DNA from: Mycobacterium dioxanotrophicus
GTDB lineage: Bacteria > Actinomycetota > Actinomycetes > Mycobacteriales > Mycobacteriaceae
DNA: 64,000 nt
Direction of reading: 5' to 3'
Assembly: GCF_002157835.1 (NCBI RefSeq)
Contig: NZ_CP020809.1
Span: forward strand, 3,844,001 to 3,908,000
Part shown: one piece after another, positions 63,282 through 64,000 of the stretch
Layout of the letters: each line of letters starts with the position of its first letter
Position numbering within the stretch: position 1 is the first letter of the stretch
Notes under the pieces: generated by a model
What the model saw: only the letters and a program-made list of their open reading frames with translations
What the model was told of the DNA's origin: nothing
The model's database searches: none
Made by a program: the position numbers and the translations under genes

Positions 63282-64000
63282 GAAGCGCGTACCGATTCGT
63301 CGAGCCGGGCGCCTCGCGCCCAGTCGGCGGCATTCATCAGTTTCTTGCCCGGCGGCTGGATCTGACCCAATCGCACCGGCTGAGAACCCGTGCCTACAAC
63401 CACATCTTTGCGGTGCGCCTGGATCACGCCCGGAGCCAATGGATCTGCGTCCTCGACCACCGTCACCGGGCCGACCTTGACCCGTTGATCACCGATCATC
63501 GTCCAGGCGCCCGGGTTGGGGGTGACCGCGCGGATGTGGCGGTCGACGACATGGGCCGGTAGGTCCCAGCGCACCTTGGCCGACTCGACGGTGATCTTGG
63601 GCGCGACGGTGATGCCGTCGGTCGGTTGCGGCACCGCGGTCAGTGAGCCGTCGGCGATCCCGTCGATCGTGGCCTCGAGCAGTGCTGCGCCCGAAACGGC
63701 AAGGCGGCCAAGCAGATCGCCCGCGGTGTCGGATGTGCCGACGGCTTCGGTGACCACGCCGTAGACGGGGCCCGAATCCAGCGCGGGTTCGATGAGGAAT
63801 GTGGTCGCACCGGTCACGGTGTCCCCCGCGCCGATCGCTGCCTGCACCGGCGCTGCACCGCGCCAGGCCGGCAGCAGCGAGAAGTGCAGATTGACCCAGC
63901 CTCGCGCCGGGACCGCCAGCAGCCGCCGGCTCAGCAAGGCGCCATAGGCCACCACGGCGCAGCAGTCCGGGGCCAGTTCGGTCAGCTCGGCGACGAAGTC
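63278..64000 (-). CDS. fmt: Methionyl-tRNA formyltransferase (partial, N-terminus outside window)
   Basis: The last 241 residues are present; the gene continues beyond 64000. The fragment contains [20 protein letters not shown] with the catalytic-loop Asn/His region, then [20 protein letters not shown], as in Fmt, and a C-terminal OB-like domain with [20 protein letters not shown]. It formylates the initiator methionyl-tRNA. An internal ATG at 63955 is not the start because the conserved frame continues upstream ([20 protein letters not shown]). Confidence 0.94.
   Translation of the reverse strand, partial: DFVAELTELAPDCCAVVAYGALLSRRLLAVPARGWVNLHFSLLPAWRGAAPVQAAIGAGDTVTGATTFLIEPALDSGPVYGVVTEAVGTSDTAGDLLGRLAVSGAALLEATIDGIADGSLTAVPQPTDGITVAPKITVESAKVRWDLPAHVVDRHIRAVTPNPGAWTMIGDQRVKVGPVTVVEDADPLAPGVIQAHRKDVVVGTGSQPVRLGQIQPPGKKLMNAADWARGARLDESVRAS

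Overview
The window is a GC-rich actinobacterial chromosome segment whose gene content and order match the Rv1406-Rv1466 neighbourhood of Mycobacterium tuberculosis, read in inverse orientation. The extra genes (PEP carboxylase, an MspA-type porin, a large sugar-catabolic operon, an old yellow enzyme) and the intein-free sufB suggest an environmental, fast-growing mycobacterium (Mycolicibacterium type) rather than M. tuberculosis. The species assignment is inference; the synteny comparison is from memory of the H37Rv map.

Layout. 1-2938: partial flavin oxidoreductase, a MarR-GNAT fusion and two poorly characterised genes. 2967-9271: the complete SUF iron-sulfur operon on the minus strand (sufR-B-D-C-S-U-T), mostly with 4-bp stop/start overlaps, controlled by the SufR repressor with a palindrome over its own start. 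9392-13915: MptB-like mannosyltransferase, an ABC-2 exporter pair and heme A synthase (ctaA). 13811-17829: ATP-grasp protein, quinone oxidoreductase, DUF1254 protein and ctaB. 18064-24452: the pentose phosphate operon tkt-tal-zwf-opcA-pgl. 24506-25894: an iron-box-controlled FprA-type ferredoxin reductase. 26102-30382: coiled-coil protein, ppc, and an overlapping pair of secreted proteins including an MspA-family porin. 30538-33883: secG-tpiA-pgk-gap. 34032-45903: an SLC13-type permease, the whiA-cuvA-rapZ-uvrC cluster, a lipoprotein gamma-glutamyltranspeptidase and riboflavin genes (ribH, ribBA, riboflavin synthase). 45977-48315: lprG-P55, a lipoprotein/MFS pair for lipid transport. 48661-50705: a MacB-like ABC pair whose ATPase carries a cyclic-nucleotide-type sensor domain. 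50849-60868: an accessory sugar or sugar-alcohol operon. 60883-64000: ribG, rsmB and a truncated fmt.

The most interesting part is the 50.8-60.9 kb operon. It encodes two NAD-type short-chain dehydrogenases, a ribose-class ABC importer (permease, binding protein, double ATPase), a two-subunit transketolase, an FGGY kinase, a SorC-family regulator, and, as last gene, a second lumazine synthase of the divergent RibH2 type. It has a recognisable promoter and palindromic operator at its head. It lies where M. tuberculosis has P55 directly facing ribG, and on the other side of ribG the rpe gene expected between rsmB and ribG is missing. The logic (import, polyol oxidation, phosphorylation, C2 transfer) resembles known apiose and tetritol pathways but is not identical to either. 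The role of RibH2 in it is unexplained.

Other points worth following: a 19-bp IdeR-like iron box in front of the FprA paralogue; a short 'CGAGCG(A/C)AGCGACGGGG' repeat, one copy between sufB and sufD and another inserted in frame inside an ATP-grasp gene; and two long hairpins between convergent genes. No rRNA, tRNA, CRISPR array or complete insertion sequence was seen, and no gene-free stretch exceeds 300 bp.
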